13,625 nucleotides of DNA from CAYSCX01 sp964429575 (lineage in GTDB: Bacteria > Desulfobacterota > Binatia > Binatales > Binataceae). Below the pieces are notes generated by a model. It did no database searches, was not told where the DNA came from, and saw only the letters and a program-made list of their open reading frames with translations. The stretch is taken from positions 1 through 13,625 of the forward strand of contig CAYSCX010000052.1 of assembly GCA_964429575.1 (NCBI GenBank). Reading direction: 5' to 3'. Below are positions 1 to 7,097 of this stretch, in pieces. The position numbers were made by a program, and so were the translations under genes. Each line of letters opens with the position of its first letter. Positions within the stretch are counted from its first letter, which is position 1.

Positions 1-55
1 ATCTGGGTAGCGCGGCCGTTGTGATCGATGCGTGGTCGCGATGCACCCGACCGCG
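1..55. other. Left host flank
   Basis: This is host DNA outside the left end of the element. One frame (from base 3) is open and reads ..AAVVIDAWSR.., which resembles the start of the integrase core of IS3-type transposases. Only about nine residues match and the similarity stops before the junction, so no gene is called. Joining the two flanks with one copy of CCGCG keeps this frame open to the end of the window. Confidence 0.5.
51..55. repeat. Candidate target-site duplication, left copy (CCGCG)
   Basis: CCGCG abuts the terminal TGTA at 56 and recurs next to the right terminal TACA. Five bases is the duplication length known for Mu. In GC-rich DNA a 5-base match is weak evidence alone. It is persuasive mainly because it coincides with the inverted ends. 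Confidence 0.6.
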
Positions 56-78
56 TGTAAAGAGACAAGTATTCAGCG
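56..78 (+). repeat. Left terminal repeat, likely transposase site L1
   Basis: The end starts TGTA and carries GAGACA-AG-TATTC at 62-74. Aligned without gaps to the right end (13565-13587 on the minus strand), 19 of 23 positions agree. The shared core GAGACA-N2-TATTC is the best candidate for the end-binding site of the transposase. I found no second left-end copy of this core, whereas the right end has two. Confidence 0.85.
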
Positions 79-449
79 GGGCTTTGAGGCAACAGGGCGA
101 CGGGGAAATTGCGACGAATACCGGCGCTGGCCGACGAATAGCGGTTTGCGAAAGCGTAGTTTCGACGCGGGGTTAGGTCGATTCGATGAGGGTGTCATGG
201 CTGTTGGCGCGATGCACGCCGCGCTCCAAAGTGCGTTGCCAGCAACGTGCCAGCAAGCGAGTGCTGCGCCTAAGCCGAAGTGGGTCGTCGTGCGCTATGA
301 CAAGCCAAGCCTTCGTTGCTGGCAACGATCAGGCGGATTAAGTGTCCCACTGCCAGCAACGTGAGATTACGCCGTGATATTAAAGGGTTGGCCAGCTTCC
401 AATCGATGATTCGCAAGACATGGGTGTCGATTGCTGGCATTCGACGACT
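79..449. other. Gene-free left end region
   Basis: No credible gene lies between the left terminus and the end of the repressor gene. An open frame runs through it from the host flank, but it starts outside the element and has no similarity I recognise. The region contains two direct copies of CGACGAATA (112-120 and 132-140, 20 bases apart). In reverse these give TATTCGTCG, which resembles the inner part of the terminal repeat (TATTCAGCG) but lacks the GAGACA part. The right half holds the TGCCAGCAA cluster. In Mu this position carries the inner transposase sites and the packaging signal. Confidence 0.6.
237..439. promoter_or_regulatory. Cluster of five exact TGCCAGCAA sites in the left end
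   Basis: Exact TGCCAGCAA copies lie at 237-245, 248-256 and 351-359 on the plus strand, and at 316-324 and 431-439 on the minus strand. Two copies are embedded in 14-bp palindromes: CGTTGCCAGCAACG at 234-247 and its reverse complement CGTTGCTGGCAACG at 314-327. I saw no other exact copy in the window. The density and mixed orientation point to a protein-binding array. Candidates are inner transposase sites, a pac signal for terminase, or a second operator set. The function is unknown. Confidence 0.65.
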
Positions 450-1208
450 TCACACTTCCTTGCCGATCCAGACGACTTCGCCGAGGGTGGAAAATACGCG
501 GCCCGGCTTCGACTCGTAGCGCTCCGGTCCATACCGAGGATTATCAGAACTTATGATCAGCGAGCCGTCTGGACGTGCGTGAACTCTGCGAATGAGATAT
601 CCGAACCCGCCCGCTCGAAGCGCGAATATCCCGGTTGGTGGCGACACGTTAGCCAGGTTTGGCGACGACCGTTCGCGTAGATCAGAGTCACGGGATGCGC
701 TGACCGAAAAAGCGCCCCCTATCAAAAGAAGGGCGTCGCGGGGAATGGTCGGCTCCATCGTGTCGTCTAGCATGCGCACCAACATCGCTCCCTGGTGCCG
801 CGTAACATTGGAGAGCCAGAGGCGGTCGAAGCAGATTGGCGGGTCTTCGCGACGCCAGTCATCTTGTCCAGGAAGCAGGAGAGGAACCTTGACGTAATCG
901 CCCAAGCCTGTTCCTTCACCGCGGCGCTTCCTGGGCGGCGTGCCGAATGCAAGCCACTCATCTCTCACGTCGGCCTGTAAGGCCAACTCGCGGATCATCT
1001 TTAGGTCGGGCTCGCTTCGACCGGCCAGCCAGCCATATATGGTTTGTCTTGCGGTCCCGAGCACCTCCGCTAAGTCAGCAATTTTCCACGCAGCGATGGC
1101 GCGTTGCAGGCGCCACGAGAATGGCCGTCCCTGCGCGTCCTCGGGATGCGCGGGAATGAAGCGCGTCTTTGAATGTTCGATTTTCTTGCGAGAGCGATGC
1201 GCGGGCAT
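450..1208 (-). CDS. Mu-like phage repressor, HTH plus S24/LexA-like domain, catalytic residues apparently lost
   Basis: The 252-aa protein has an N-terminal Cro/CI-type helix-turn-helix at about residues 33-75 (core DLAEVLGTARQTIYGWLAG), a linker, and an S24-type C-terminal domain at about 105-250. The family motif GDSMEPT appears here as LDDTMEPT, so Thr150 replaces the nucleophilic Ser. The motif VVKRL appears as LIRRV, so Arg207 replaces the general-base Lys. The downstream signature SDNPRYGPE is intact. In the family, that dyad drives self-cleavage during SOS induction, so this repressor may be uncleavable. It is transcribed leftward, away from the transposase, the standard arrangement for a transposable-phage repressor. 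It presumably binds the operator at 1262-1280. The start is the first in-frame ATG and lacks a clear ribosome site, so the true start could differ. Confidence 0.85.
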   Translation of the reverse strand: MPAHRSRKKIEHSKTRFIPAHPEDAQGRPFSWRLQRAIAAWKIADLAEVLGTARQTIYGWLAGRSEPDLKMIRELALQADVRDEWLAFGTPPRKRRGEGTGLGDYVKVPLLLPGQDDWRREDPPICFDRLWLSNVTRHQGAMLVRMLDDTMEPTIPRDALLLIGGAFSVSASRDSDLRERSSPNLANVSPPTGIFALRAGGFGYLIRRVHARPDGSLIISSDNPRYGPERYESKPGRVFSTLGEVVWIGKEV

Positions 1209-1252
1209 GGGCGAGCGCCGCTAGTCAACGAGATAGGGCGCGCCCCAGGTCG

Positions 1253-1281
1253 TTGACATCTGTGTACATTTGCCGTACACG
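1253..1281 (+). promoter_or_regulatory. Early promoter for the transposase operon
   Basis: A perfect -35 box TTGACA (1253-1258) is followed after 17 bases by TACACG (1276-1281), a weak -10 that keeps the TA..A core. Transcription would start near 1288, only a few bases before the ATG at 1291, so the transposase message may be leaderless. The operator repeat overlaps the spacer and the -10. I did not find a convincing promoter for the repressor on the other strand. Confidence 0.6.
1262..1280. promoter_or_regulatory. Operator: perfect inverted repeat GTGTAC-N7-GTACAC
   Basis: Six-base half-sites at 1262-1267 and 1275-1280 form a perfect palindrome with a 7-base spacer. It sits between the divergent repressor and transposase genes and covers the early promoter -10. 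A dimeric HTH repressor bound here would block the transposase operon. By analogy with Mu the same region could also act as an internal transposition enhancer, but that is inference. Confidence 0.7.
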
Positions 1282-1290
1282 TTAGACTGT

Positions 1291-3273
1291 ATGCCCCCGA
1301 GATTACGGCCCGCCGGTTTGCTGGAGGAATTGAATCCAAGCGCGTTGATTTCGATCGCGGACGTTGCGCGGCTCGGGTCGCGGAAGCGTCGTGCCGTCGC
1401 CGCAGCGATATCGAGAGCGCGGGTCGCGCCAGCGCTCGCTGGCTGCGGCCGTAAAGCCGCACTATTCGCAGTTCGGGTACTGATGGCAACCGATTCTCTC
1501 ACGCCCGCCGAACGTGGCGCACTCACGATGAGATTGCAATCGGTGGGGGCCGAGGCAACGGAGCAAGGCAGCGCACCGACGCCCAAAAAGGCCCGCGCGC
1601 AACGCGGGCGCGGGCGGCCAGGTGGCTCTGGATGGATCGAACGAGATGAGACGCTGCGCGGATTCCTCATCTCCATCGCCGTAGAAAGAGGTTTTTGGCT
1701 CGATCGCCGCATCGCGGCGCTGCATCATCTGCCGACCCGCGCACGGCGCATCACGATCGCGCAGATCGTGCGACTCGCAGCGAAAATCTTCCCGCAGTTG
1801 ACCGTGTCGAAGAAAATCGAAAAAGCCGTCGCGCGATTTTTGACCGCGTACTTCGTCGCGCACATGCCCGAAATTTGCGCCATGCAATCAGCTGAAAAGT
1901 TCGAGGGGCGCTTCTCGTGGGCGGTTGGATCGCAGCGCGCGGGTCTGACGCGCTTCAACGAGCTGGTCCAGATCGACGGCCGTCGCGCGAATTTTACGCT
2001 CGCCGATGGCAGCCGTCCGCTGGAATTGGTTCTGTACGACACGTTCACGGGGACCGTGCTGATCCATCACGCTCGCAGCGAAACCGCGCACGAAGCGCGC
2101 GCGGCTTATCGAAAATGGTGCATCAAATATGGTCCGCCGGAGCGGCTGCGATTCGATCGCGGTGTCGCCTTTCTTGCCGATGCATTTTCCGGTGAACCGA
2201 TGCAGTGGCTCGGCACCAAACCGCAGCCGGCGCCGCGGCCGTATTTTCCGCGTTTTCGCGGCGGCGTCGAGCGAACGAACCGAACCCGCGCGCTGGACTA
2301 TGACCAGGTCCACCCGCTTTTCAGCGGGCATTCGATTGCCATGGCGCAGGAACTCCGCGAGCGCGACCCTCGCGGCACGCGAGCGAAACGTTTGCGGATG
2401 CGCACAGAAAATCTTGGCCGGTCGATTGAAGAGGAACAGCAGCGCGCCGACACATGGGCGGCGGAGCACAACGCGCGATCACATCCCGAAGTTTCTGAGC
2501 TCACGCGGGACCAGGTTCGCGAAAAATTCCCCGGTCTCCGGGGACCGCTCGCGCCGGCGCAGTGTGCTTTCCTGCTTTGCGAAGTCCCGCGCGGCGGGTC
2601 GCAGCGCTTTATCAACAAAAAAGGAATCCGCGTCGCGGGGCGCGATTTCTTTCCGCTTGAAGCTGATGACATAGACGCATTCACCAAACACGCGATCTCC
2701 GGTGCGCGAAGCGTCCACGTGTTTTACGACCCGCAACGGCCGGAAGCGGTTCACCTGTACACGAACGCTGGCGGACGATTATGTACTGGGGTTGATCTGA
2801 CAGCGCTCGATGCGCCGTCCCGGCGCGCGCTCGCTCTGCACGCGACAGCCGCCGAAAAGAAATTTGTCGCCGATTTCAAAACGGTCGTCCGCCGCTCCCG
2901 GCGTCGGATCACGACCGATCGCGCGCTGCGGCTCCATTTCGACGGCGGCACCAGCGGCGATCTCGCGGCGGTGATTGAGCGCGAGGCTGGCGAGGAACTC
3001 ATCGCGCGCGCACGGCCGGCACTCATACGACCGCCGCTCGAGCATGCCGATCGCGCCGAGGTCGATGCGCAATTCGCAGCGATTGCGCCGAGGCTGGCCG
3101 CACGGGCGAATCCATACGACGAATCCGCCGAAATCGCGGCGACGGTTGCGCGATGGCAGCAGTTGCACGCAATGCCGCGCGCGCAATGGAGCAAGGACGA
3201 TTTGCAATTCGAGGAGCTGGCAGCGCCGTTGCCCGAAGTGCGCGCGTTGCACCGCCGCGCGGCGGCAAGCTGA
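1291..3273 (+). CDS. MuA-type DDE transposase
   Basis: At 660 aa this is nearly the size of MuA (663 aa). It would bind the element ends and carry out strand cleavage and transfer. The order of parts is: an N-terminal DNA-binding region (helix around residues 20-40, IADVARLGSRKRRAVAAAI), a catalytic core, then a beta-barrel domain. The catalytic triad is readable: Asp229 (QIDG), Asp289 (RFDRG) and Glu327 (GGVERTNR), with 37 residues between the last two. The segment HVFYDPQRPEAVHLYTNAGG (about 475-494) matches the MuA barrel motif VVVRFDPQQLHSTVYCYT. The ATG at 1291 is preferred over an in-frame TTG at 1270, because the TTG lies inside the operator. No ribosome site precedes the ATG, which fits a leaderless message. 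The C-terminal tail would be expected to contact the MuB-type ATPase encoded next. Confidence 0.93.
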   Translation: MPPRLRPAGLLEELNPSALISIADVARLGSRKRRAVAAAISRARVAPALAGCGRKAALFAVRVLMATDSLTPAERGALTMRLQSVGAEATEQGSAPTPKKARAQRGRGRPGGSGWIERDETLRGFLISIAVERGFWLDRRIAALHHLPTRARRITIAQIVRLAAKIFPQLTVSKKIEKAVARFLTAYFVAHMPEICAMQSAEKFEGRFSWAVGSQRAGLTRFNELVQIDGRRANFTLADGSRPLELVLYDTFTGTVLIHHARSETAHEARAAYRKWCIKYGPPERLRFDRGVAFLADAFSGEPMQWLGTKPQPAPRPYFPRFRGGVERTNRTRALDYDQVHPLFSGHSIAMAQELRERDPRGTRAKRLRMRTENLGRSIEEEQQRADTWAAEHNARSHPEVSELTRDQVREKFPGLRGPLAPAQCAFLLCEVPRGGSQRFINKKGIRVAGRDFFPLEADDIDAFTKHAISGARSVHVFYDPQRPEAVHLYTNAGGRLCTGVDLTALDAPSRRALALHATAAEKKFVADFKTVVRRSRRRITTDRALRLHFDGGTSGDLAAVIEREAGEELIARARPALIRPPLEHADRAEVDAQFAAIAPRLAARANPYDESAEIAATVARWQQLHAMPRAQWSKDDLQFEELAAPLPEVRALHRRAAAS

Positions 3274-3278
3274 AAATC

Positions 3279-4058
3279 ATGCGCGACGGGATCATAAAGA
3301 CGCTGAACACAAAAAAGCTGCTCGCCGCGTCGGCTGCGCTGCTCGATCGCCCGCGCGGCATGCCGGGGCTTGCGGTCGTTTGGGGCGCGGCCGGCAGCGG
3401 CAAAACGACTATCGCAAAGTACGTTGCGCTGAGCAGCGACGGAGTTTGGATCGAGGCGCTCCCGGACTGGACAAGCCGTTGGATGCTCGGCGATCTCGCG
3501 GTCGAATTGGGCGCCGCCCGTGAAAAAACGGCGGAACTTAATTTTCGCGCCGCGCGCGGCGCTCTGCTTGCCCGGCCGCGCGCCGTCTTCATCGATGAAG
3601 CCGATCGCTTGTGCGATCGGATGAGACTCGCCGAGACTCTGCGCGCGCTTCACGACGCCACGACCGCTTCGATCGTGCTGATCGGCATGCACGATCTCCC
3701 GCCGGCAATCCGGCGACTGCCGCAGATCGCAAGCCGCGTCGCACATCGAATCGAGTTCAAGGCGTGCGACCTCAAGGATGTTCGAGCGTTCGCCGATGGG
3801 CTCGCTGAGATTGGAATCGCAGATGACCTAATTGGCCCATTGCACACATCGACGGCCGGTTCGGCGCGTTTAGTTTGCGCGATGCTGGAAAAGCTAGAGA
3901 CCTTCGCGCGCCGGCGCGCCAAGCGCGTGCTCAAATTCGCCGACCTCCCGACAAACTTTTTCGATGCCGGAGACCGCTCGCAGGCGACAGATGAAGCCGG
4001 GGAAGTTGTGGCCGAATCGCGCGGCGATCTTAAGCAGGTGCAAGCCGATGCGGCGTGA
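3279..4058 (+). CDS. MuB-type AAA+ ATPase, transposition target selector
   Basis: The 259-aa protein has Walker A GAAGSGKT at residues 36-43, Walker B VFIDEAD at 103-109 and a sensor-like IVLIGMHDLP further on. This is the AAA_22/MuB/TniB pattern. In Mu the ATPase coats target DNA, activates the transposase and gives target immunity. It follows the transposase stop by 5 bases, as A and B do in Mu. It is shorter than MuB (312 aa). It seems to lack the N-terminal HTH of MuB, because the P-loop begins only 35 residues in. An in-frame start at 3153 would add 42 residues but overlap the transposase by 121 bases, so I prefer 3279. There is no clear ribosome site, so translation is probably coupled to the transposase. 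Confidence 0.9.
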   Translation: MRDGIIKTLNTKKLLAASAALLDRPRGMPGLAVVWGAAGSGKTTIAKYVALSSDGVWIEALPDWTSRWMLGDLAVELGAAREKTAELNFRAARGALLARPRAVFIDEADRLCDRMRLAETLRALHDATTASIVLIGMHDLPPAIRRLPQIASRVAHRIEFKACDLKDVRAFADGLAEIGIADDLIGPLHTSTAGSARLVCAMLEKLETFARRRAKRVLKFADLPTNFFDAGDRSQATDEAGEVVAESRGDLKQVQADAA

Positions 4059-4479
4059 ACTGGCAGGAAAACCAAGCCAGGCGCACGCGAGGTTGTGGCG
4101 GGCGATGAGGATGCAGCAGACCGGATTCACGCCCGGCGAACTCATCGCACTGTGCGCGGTGCCGCGCAAGGGGGTGGAGAAATTCGTGCGCGGCCTCACG
4201 CGCGCCGGCTATCTTCGCGCCGAGCGCGGCGGTCCAGCGCGGCGCTACGTTTTGCTGCGAGATACCGGCCCGATGCCGCCGCGGGTCAGTCGCGACGGCC
4301 GCGGCGTGGTGCTCGATCTGAACGAAACGATCGCACGCGACCGCGCGCGCCGCGCAGAGCTGGTCACGGAAATTCGCGTGCTCGAAGCGCGGCTGAATCG
4401 GTTCGGCGCGTACGTCGTGAAATTCGAGGCGGCGAATGATGGTGTGAAACCACAACCCACGGTGGAGGATGCGAGATGA
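4048..4479 (+). CDS. Winged-helix phage protein with C-terminal coiled coil
   Basis: The 143-aa protein has an N-terminal winged-helix region at about residues 13-70: a recognition-like helix PRKGVEKFVRGLTRAGYLRA followed by a short wing and YVLLRDTGPMPPRVSRDG. The phrase RDTGP-x-PPRV is common in an uncharacterised group of small phage proteins of alphaproteobacterial Mu-like prophages. A charged helical stretch follows (about 93-122, NETIARDRARRAELVTEIRVLEARL), probably a coiled coil. The start overlaps the ATPase stop by 11 bases and is preceded by AGCAGGTG. Its place behind B suggests a replication or regulatory role. The family assignment comes from memory and the function is unknown. 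Confidence 0.75.
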   Translation: MRRELAGKPSQAHARLWRAMRMQQTGFTPGELIALCAVPRKGVEKFVRGLTRAGYLRAERGGPARRYVLLRDTGPMPPRVSRDGRGVVLDLNETIARDRARRAELVTEIRVLEARLNRFGAYVVKFEAANDGVKPQPTVEDAR

Positions 4480-5066
4480 GACCTGACGTGATCAGCGGGA
4501 ACAGAAATTCACCCAGAGCGGAGAGTGCGCGGGCGATCCTCTGCGCACATGCGCAGAAGATCGAGGGGCTCGCAAAGGAACTCGCGGCACGGCTTGTGAG
4601 AGCGATCGATCGCGAGGCCGTGGTCGAGCAGCTCGCTAGAGGCCGCCGTTTCACCTTCGTGTTGGGGCGTCAGACGAACAAGAGTGTTGCTTATGCCCAC
4701 AGCGAGTGGGCCGTTGCGCACGCCTCGCTCGGTCACTGCTACCACGAGTCCGCAGCCGCGGTTGACGCAGCCGACTGTGATCTCGAGCAGTTGATGGATC
4801 GCGATTGCCGTCTGCTGCACCTGATGGCTCTGCAAGAAGCGACGCTGCGGCTTCGGCAAATCCACATGCATAACCTGGTGCGCGTTGGCGATGATTGCCC
4901 GCCGCCCGAAACCGAGACAGTAGTCGCCTTCATTGGCAACTTGTCGCTCATCGCCGCGGGGCTGCGTGTGTGCGCAGCGACGGCCGAGACCGACCGGCAG
5001 ACGCACACGAACGGCGCACACATCGACCGCGAGAGAGCGAATGGCGAAGCGCGTGCACAAAGCTGA
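4476..5066 (+). CDS. Hypothetical early-region protein
   Basis: The 196-aa protein is not recognised. It overlaps the previous gene by ATGA and has a strong ribosome site (GGTGGAGG, 4461-4468), so it is almost certainly translated. It is largely helical in appearance, with a His/Cys-bearing middle (HSEWAVAHASLGHCYHESAAA, then LEQLMDRDCRLLHLMAL). No metal-binding motif I know is formed. There is no signal peptide or membrane segment. It occupies the stretch where Mu-like phages carry small early genes of variable content. Confidence 0.7.
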   Translation: MRPDVISGNRNSPRAESARAILCAHAQKIEGLAKELAARLVRAIDREAVVEQLARGRRFTFVLGRQTNKSVAYAHSEWAVAHASLGHCYHESAAAVDAADCDLEQLMDRDCRLLHLMALQEATLRLRQIHMHNLVRVGDDCPPPETETVVAFIGNLSLIAAGLRVCAATAETDRQTHTNGAHIDRERANGEARAQS

Positions 5067-5505
5067 CACCGCGTCCGAGCGGGCGGCGCGCGACGTGTCC
5101 AGCACGGCGCTCCCGGATATTTTCGTTCGCCTTGGCGAGGTAGCGCTGGACGATCTTCTCGAGCTGGTCCCGTTGGGCGAACGGTTCAAGGTGGACTCCG
5201 AGGTCTCGTCGCTGCGCCGTTCGCTGGAAGGTTTGCAGAGGTTGGCGACGTTTTATGCGCGAACGCTTGAGGAGCGGCGCGCGTGCTGGCGCTGCGGCGC
5301 GAGCCAGGAGTCGCCGCCGATCGACGTTGATCTTCAAGTGAAAGCGTGGGCGTGGCGCATTCCCGGATGGCGGCCGGAAGATTTCGCGCGCAAGTGCCGC
5401 GAAGTCATGCAGCCCGGTGATACGATCGTTAACGCGACGAGCGAGAAAATCTTCATCAGGCGCGCGGACGGCATAGAAATCGGAATTTCACGGTTCGACG
5501 ATTGA
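5041..5505 (+). CDS. Hypothetical early-region protein with one CxxC pair
   Basis: The 154-aa protein is not recognised. The ATG at 5041 is chosen because GAGAGAG lies just upstream and because the longer in-frame version would overlap the preceding gene by over 130 bases. The chosen start overlaps it by 26. The N-terminal half is helical (LPDIFVRLGEVALDDLLELV, then a leucine/arginine-rich helix ending ERRACWRCG with a single CxxC). The C-terminal half is more beta-like (DTIVNATSEKIFIRRADGIEIGISRF). No catalytic motif is evident. Confidence 0.7.
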   Translation: MAKRVHKADTASERAARDVSSTALPDIFVRLGEVALDDLLELVPLGERFKVDSEVSSLRRSLEGLQRLATFYARTLEERRACWRCGASQESPPIDVDLQVKAWAWRIPGWRPEDFARKCREVMQPGDTIVNATSEKIFIRRADGIEIGISRFDD

Positions 5506-5518
5506 GTGGAGGTGGGAG

Positions 5519-6052
5519 ATGGCGAAGGAACCGACGATCGAAGAGGTGCTCACTCAGGCGCTCGCGGCGCTGGAAGACCCGACGCTGACGCCGGCCGGCC
5601 AGCTTGCGGCGGCGCTGCGCTGGTCAGCGTCGCAAAAGTTTCCGAGCGCCGAGCGCGCGGCGGAGGCGGCTCGCGCGATCTCGGAGTGCGTCTCGCTGGC
5701 GCGCCGGCCGCTCGAAACCTTCGACTACCAAGCCGTGAGTCGAGTGCTCGCCGACTTCCGCGCACGCATCCGCGCACTGGCGGCGCCAATCGCGACGCCG
5801 AAGATCACCGATGACGGGCCGGAGCGGCGCAAGTTGCTTGCCGCCGGATGGGTGATCAACGAAATCGAGCTGATTCCGCGAGTGCTCAAGCCTGGCGAGG
5901 AAGTGGTCGCGGCGACCGAGCGCGACGTCACAACGAGCGCCGGACGCACGCTCGGTCGGCGCGAAGTGCGCGAAGCATGTCGGCCGCTCCACATCGAATC
6001 AAGTCGTTTTCATGCAAACTTCCCGCGATTTGAAGGCGACGGATTGAAATGA
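5519..6052 (+). CDS. Hypothetical early-region protein
   Basis: The 177-aa protein is not recognised. It has an excellent ribosome site (GGAGGTGGGAG) directly before the ATG. The first 90 residues are helical and alanine-rich (VLTQALAALEDPTLTPAGQL, then ERAAEAARAISECVSLARR). The rest includes LLAAGWVINEIELIPRVLKP and an Arg-rich segment TSAGRTLGRREVREACRP. It ends by overlapping the protease start (ATGA-type). It is the last gene before the structural group, so it could belong to either module. No function is proposed. Confidence 0.7.
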   Translation: MAKEPTIEEVLTQALAALEDPTLTPAGQLAAALRWSASQKFPSAERAAEAARAISECVSLARRPLETFDYQAVSRVLADFRARIRALAAPIATPKITDDGPERRKLLAAGWVINEIELIPRVLKPGEEVVAATERDVTTSAGRTLGRREVREACRPLHIESSRFHANFPRFEGDGLK

Positions 6053-6774
6053 TCGCACCCCAGTGGATCAAGCTCATCCCCGCCGGGCGCTTCGTCTGCC
6101 GCGACGGGCGCGGCCCCTTCACGCTCGAGGATCCTATGACGGTAATCCGCGCGACGGCGGAGTTGCGCATGACTGACGGTGTGCCGATTGATTACGACCA
6201 CGCGACCGATTTCGCCGCGCAGCAGGGGAATCCGGCGCCGGCCGCCGGCTGGCTCAGGGAGTTCGAGGTGCGCAACGGCGCGATCTGGGGCCGCTGTGAA
6301 TGGACGGAGCGCGGCGCGCGGGCGCTGCGCGATCGCGAATACCGTTATCTCTCTCCCGTTTTTCAGCACGACAAAAACAGCGGCCACGTGATGCGCATCT
6401 TGCGCGCGGGGCTCACGAACAACCCAAACCTCTATCTGCCGGCGATTTCGGCGGCGGATTCCGGCCGTGGGCTTTCTTCGGCGGCCACGGCGGCGATCTG
6501 CGCGCAGATGGGTATCGCGCCCGCCGATTACGCGCGCGCACGGATGGTGCACGCACCGCGCGACACGGCCACAGGCGATGATGAAGGCGAAACCCGTCTG
6601 CTCGAGTACGCGAAACTTGCGAGGGCGCGCTTGAGCGAATTTCTGGAGCAGCAGCCGCCCGATCAGGGCGACGAAAATCTTGGCCGCCTCGTCGCCGCGG
6701 CCGTGGCGATCGAGGCGGCGCTCGTCGCGCGCGACGGTGATCAGGCTGAGAGGAAGATCGGAGGTGCACAGTGA
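6049..6774 (+). CDS. Mu gpI-type prohead protease
   Basis: The 241-aa protein matches the Mu I protein family, which processes the prohead scaffold. Visible family motifs are IDYDHATDF (residues 47-55, with D48 and H51), PAPAAGWLREFEVRNGAIWG (62-81), EWTERGARAL (84-93), EYRYLSPVF (97-105, S102) and LTNNPNL (122-128). The C-terminal part is much shorter than in Mu I (361 aa). It contains AAICAQMGIAPADYARAR at 148-165, a motif that recurs at the start of the next protein. In Mu, the C-terminal part of I is also made separately as the scaffold Z. No portal or head protein gene accompanies it here. Confidence 0.9.
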   Translation: MIAPQWIKLIPAGRFVCRDGRGPFTLEDPMTVIRATAELRMTDGVPIDYDHATDFAAQQGNPAPAAGWLREFEVRNGAIWGRCEWTERGARALRDREYRYLSPVFQHDKNSGHVMRILRAGLTNNPNLYLPAISAADSGRGLSSAATAAICAQMGIAPADYARARMVHAPRDTATGDDEGETRLLEYAKLARARLSEFLEQQPPDQGDENLGRLVAAAVAIEAALVARDGDQAERKIGGAQ

Positions 6775-7097
6775 CAAAACAGGAAGCCTTCATTTGCAGC
6801 CAGCTCGGCATTCGGCCGACGGAGTACATGCGAGCGCAGGCGCGTAAGACGTTAAGCCTCAATGCGCGCGGCGTCGGGTTGATGAAAGATGCCGCCCGCG
6901 CGCTCGATGCGGATGGCGGCATTCCTGCCGATGCCGACGCGCGCAAGATTGCGCAGATGGCGCTCGATCTGGTCGAGCAGTTCATCGCGTCGCCGGGCGA
7001 TGCGCAGGCGCTCAACCTGCTCGCGCGCGCCGGCGCGTTGCTCGAGCGTGCGCTCGACCAAGCCGACGCGCCGGGCGCGTCTCACGCGGCGCCGTGA
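6771..7097 (+). CDS. Small protein sharing the protease C-terminal motif, possible scaffold-like protein
   Basis: The 108-aa protein starts with GTG in a GTGA overlap with the protease stop and is preceded by GGAGGTG, so it is well supported. Its N-terminus, AFICSQLGIRPTEYMRAQ (residues 6-23), matches AAICAQMGIAPADYARAR in the protease tail: I-C-x-Q-[ML]-G-I-x-P-x-[DE]-Y-x-R-A. The rest is helical and alanine-rich (ARKIAQMALDLVEQF, LLARAGALLERALDQAD). Because the Mu scaffold is the C-terminal part of the protease, this could be a separately encoded scaffold or a capsid-assembly partner. That reading is inference; the shared motif is observed. Confidence 0.7.
   Translation: MTKQEAFICSQLGIRPTEYMRAQARKTLSLNARGVGLMKDAARALDADGGIPADADARKIAQMALDLVEQFIASPGDAQALNLLARAGALLERALDQADAPGASHAAP

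Noticed and set aside
32..364. Rightward open frame of 110 codons running from the host flank into the left end
   Set aside because: It crosses the element boundary and the TGCCAGCAA array, has no recognisable motif and no ribosome site.
2751..3746. Long leftward open frame of 331 codons opposite the transposase and ATPase
   Set aside because: Antisense to two well-supported genes; high-GC codon use keeps the opposite strand open. The product is Arg/Ala/Ser-rich with no domain.
5506..5814. Rightward GTG-started frame overlapping the gene at 5519
   Set aside because: The ribosome site GGAGGTGGGAG is placed for ATG 5519, and this frame gives a Gly/Arg-rich shadow product.
6010..6777. Leftward open frame of 255 codons opposite the protease
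   Set aside because: The plus-strand protease motifs are unmistakable, so this is its shadow.
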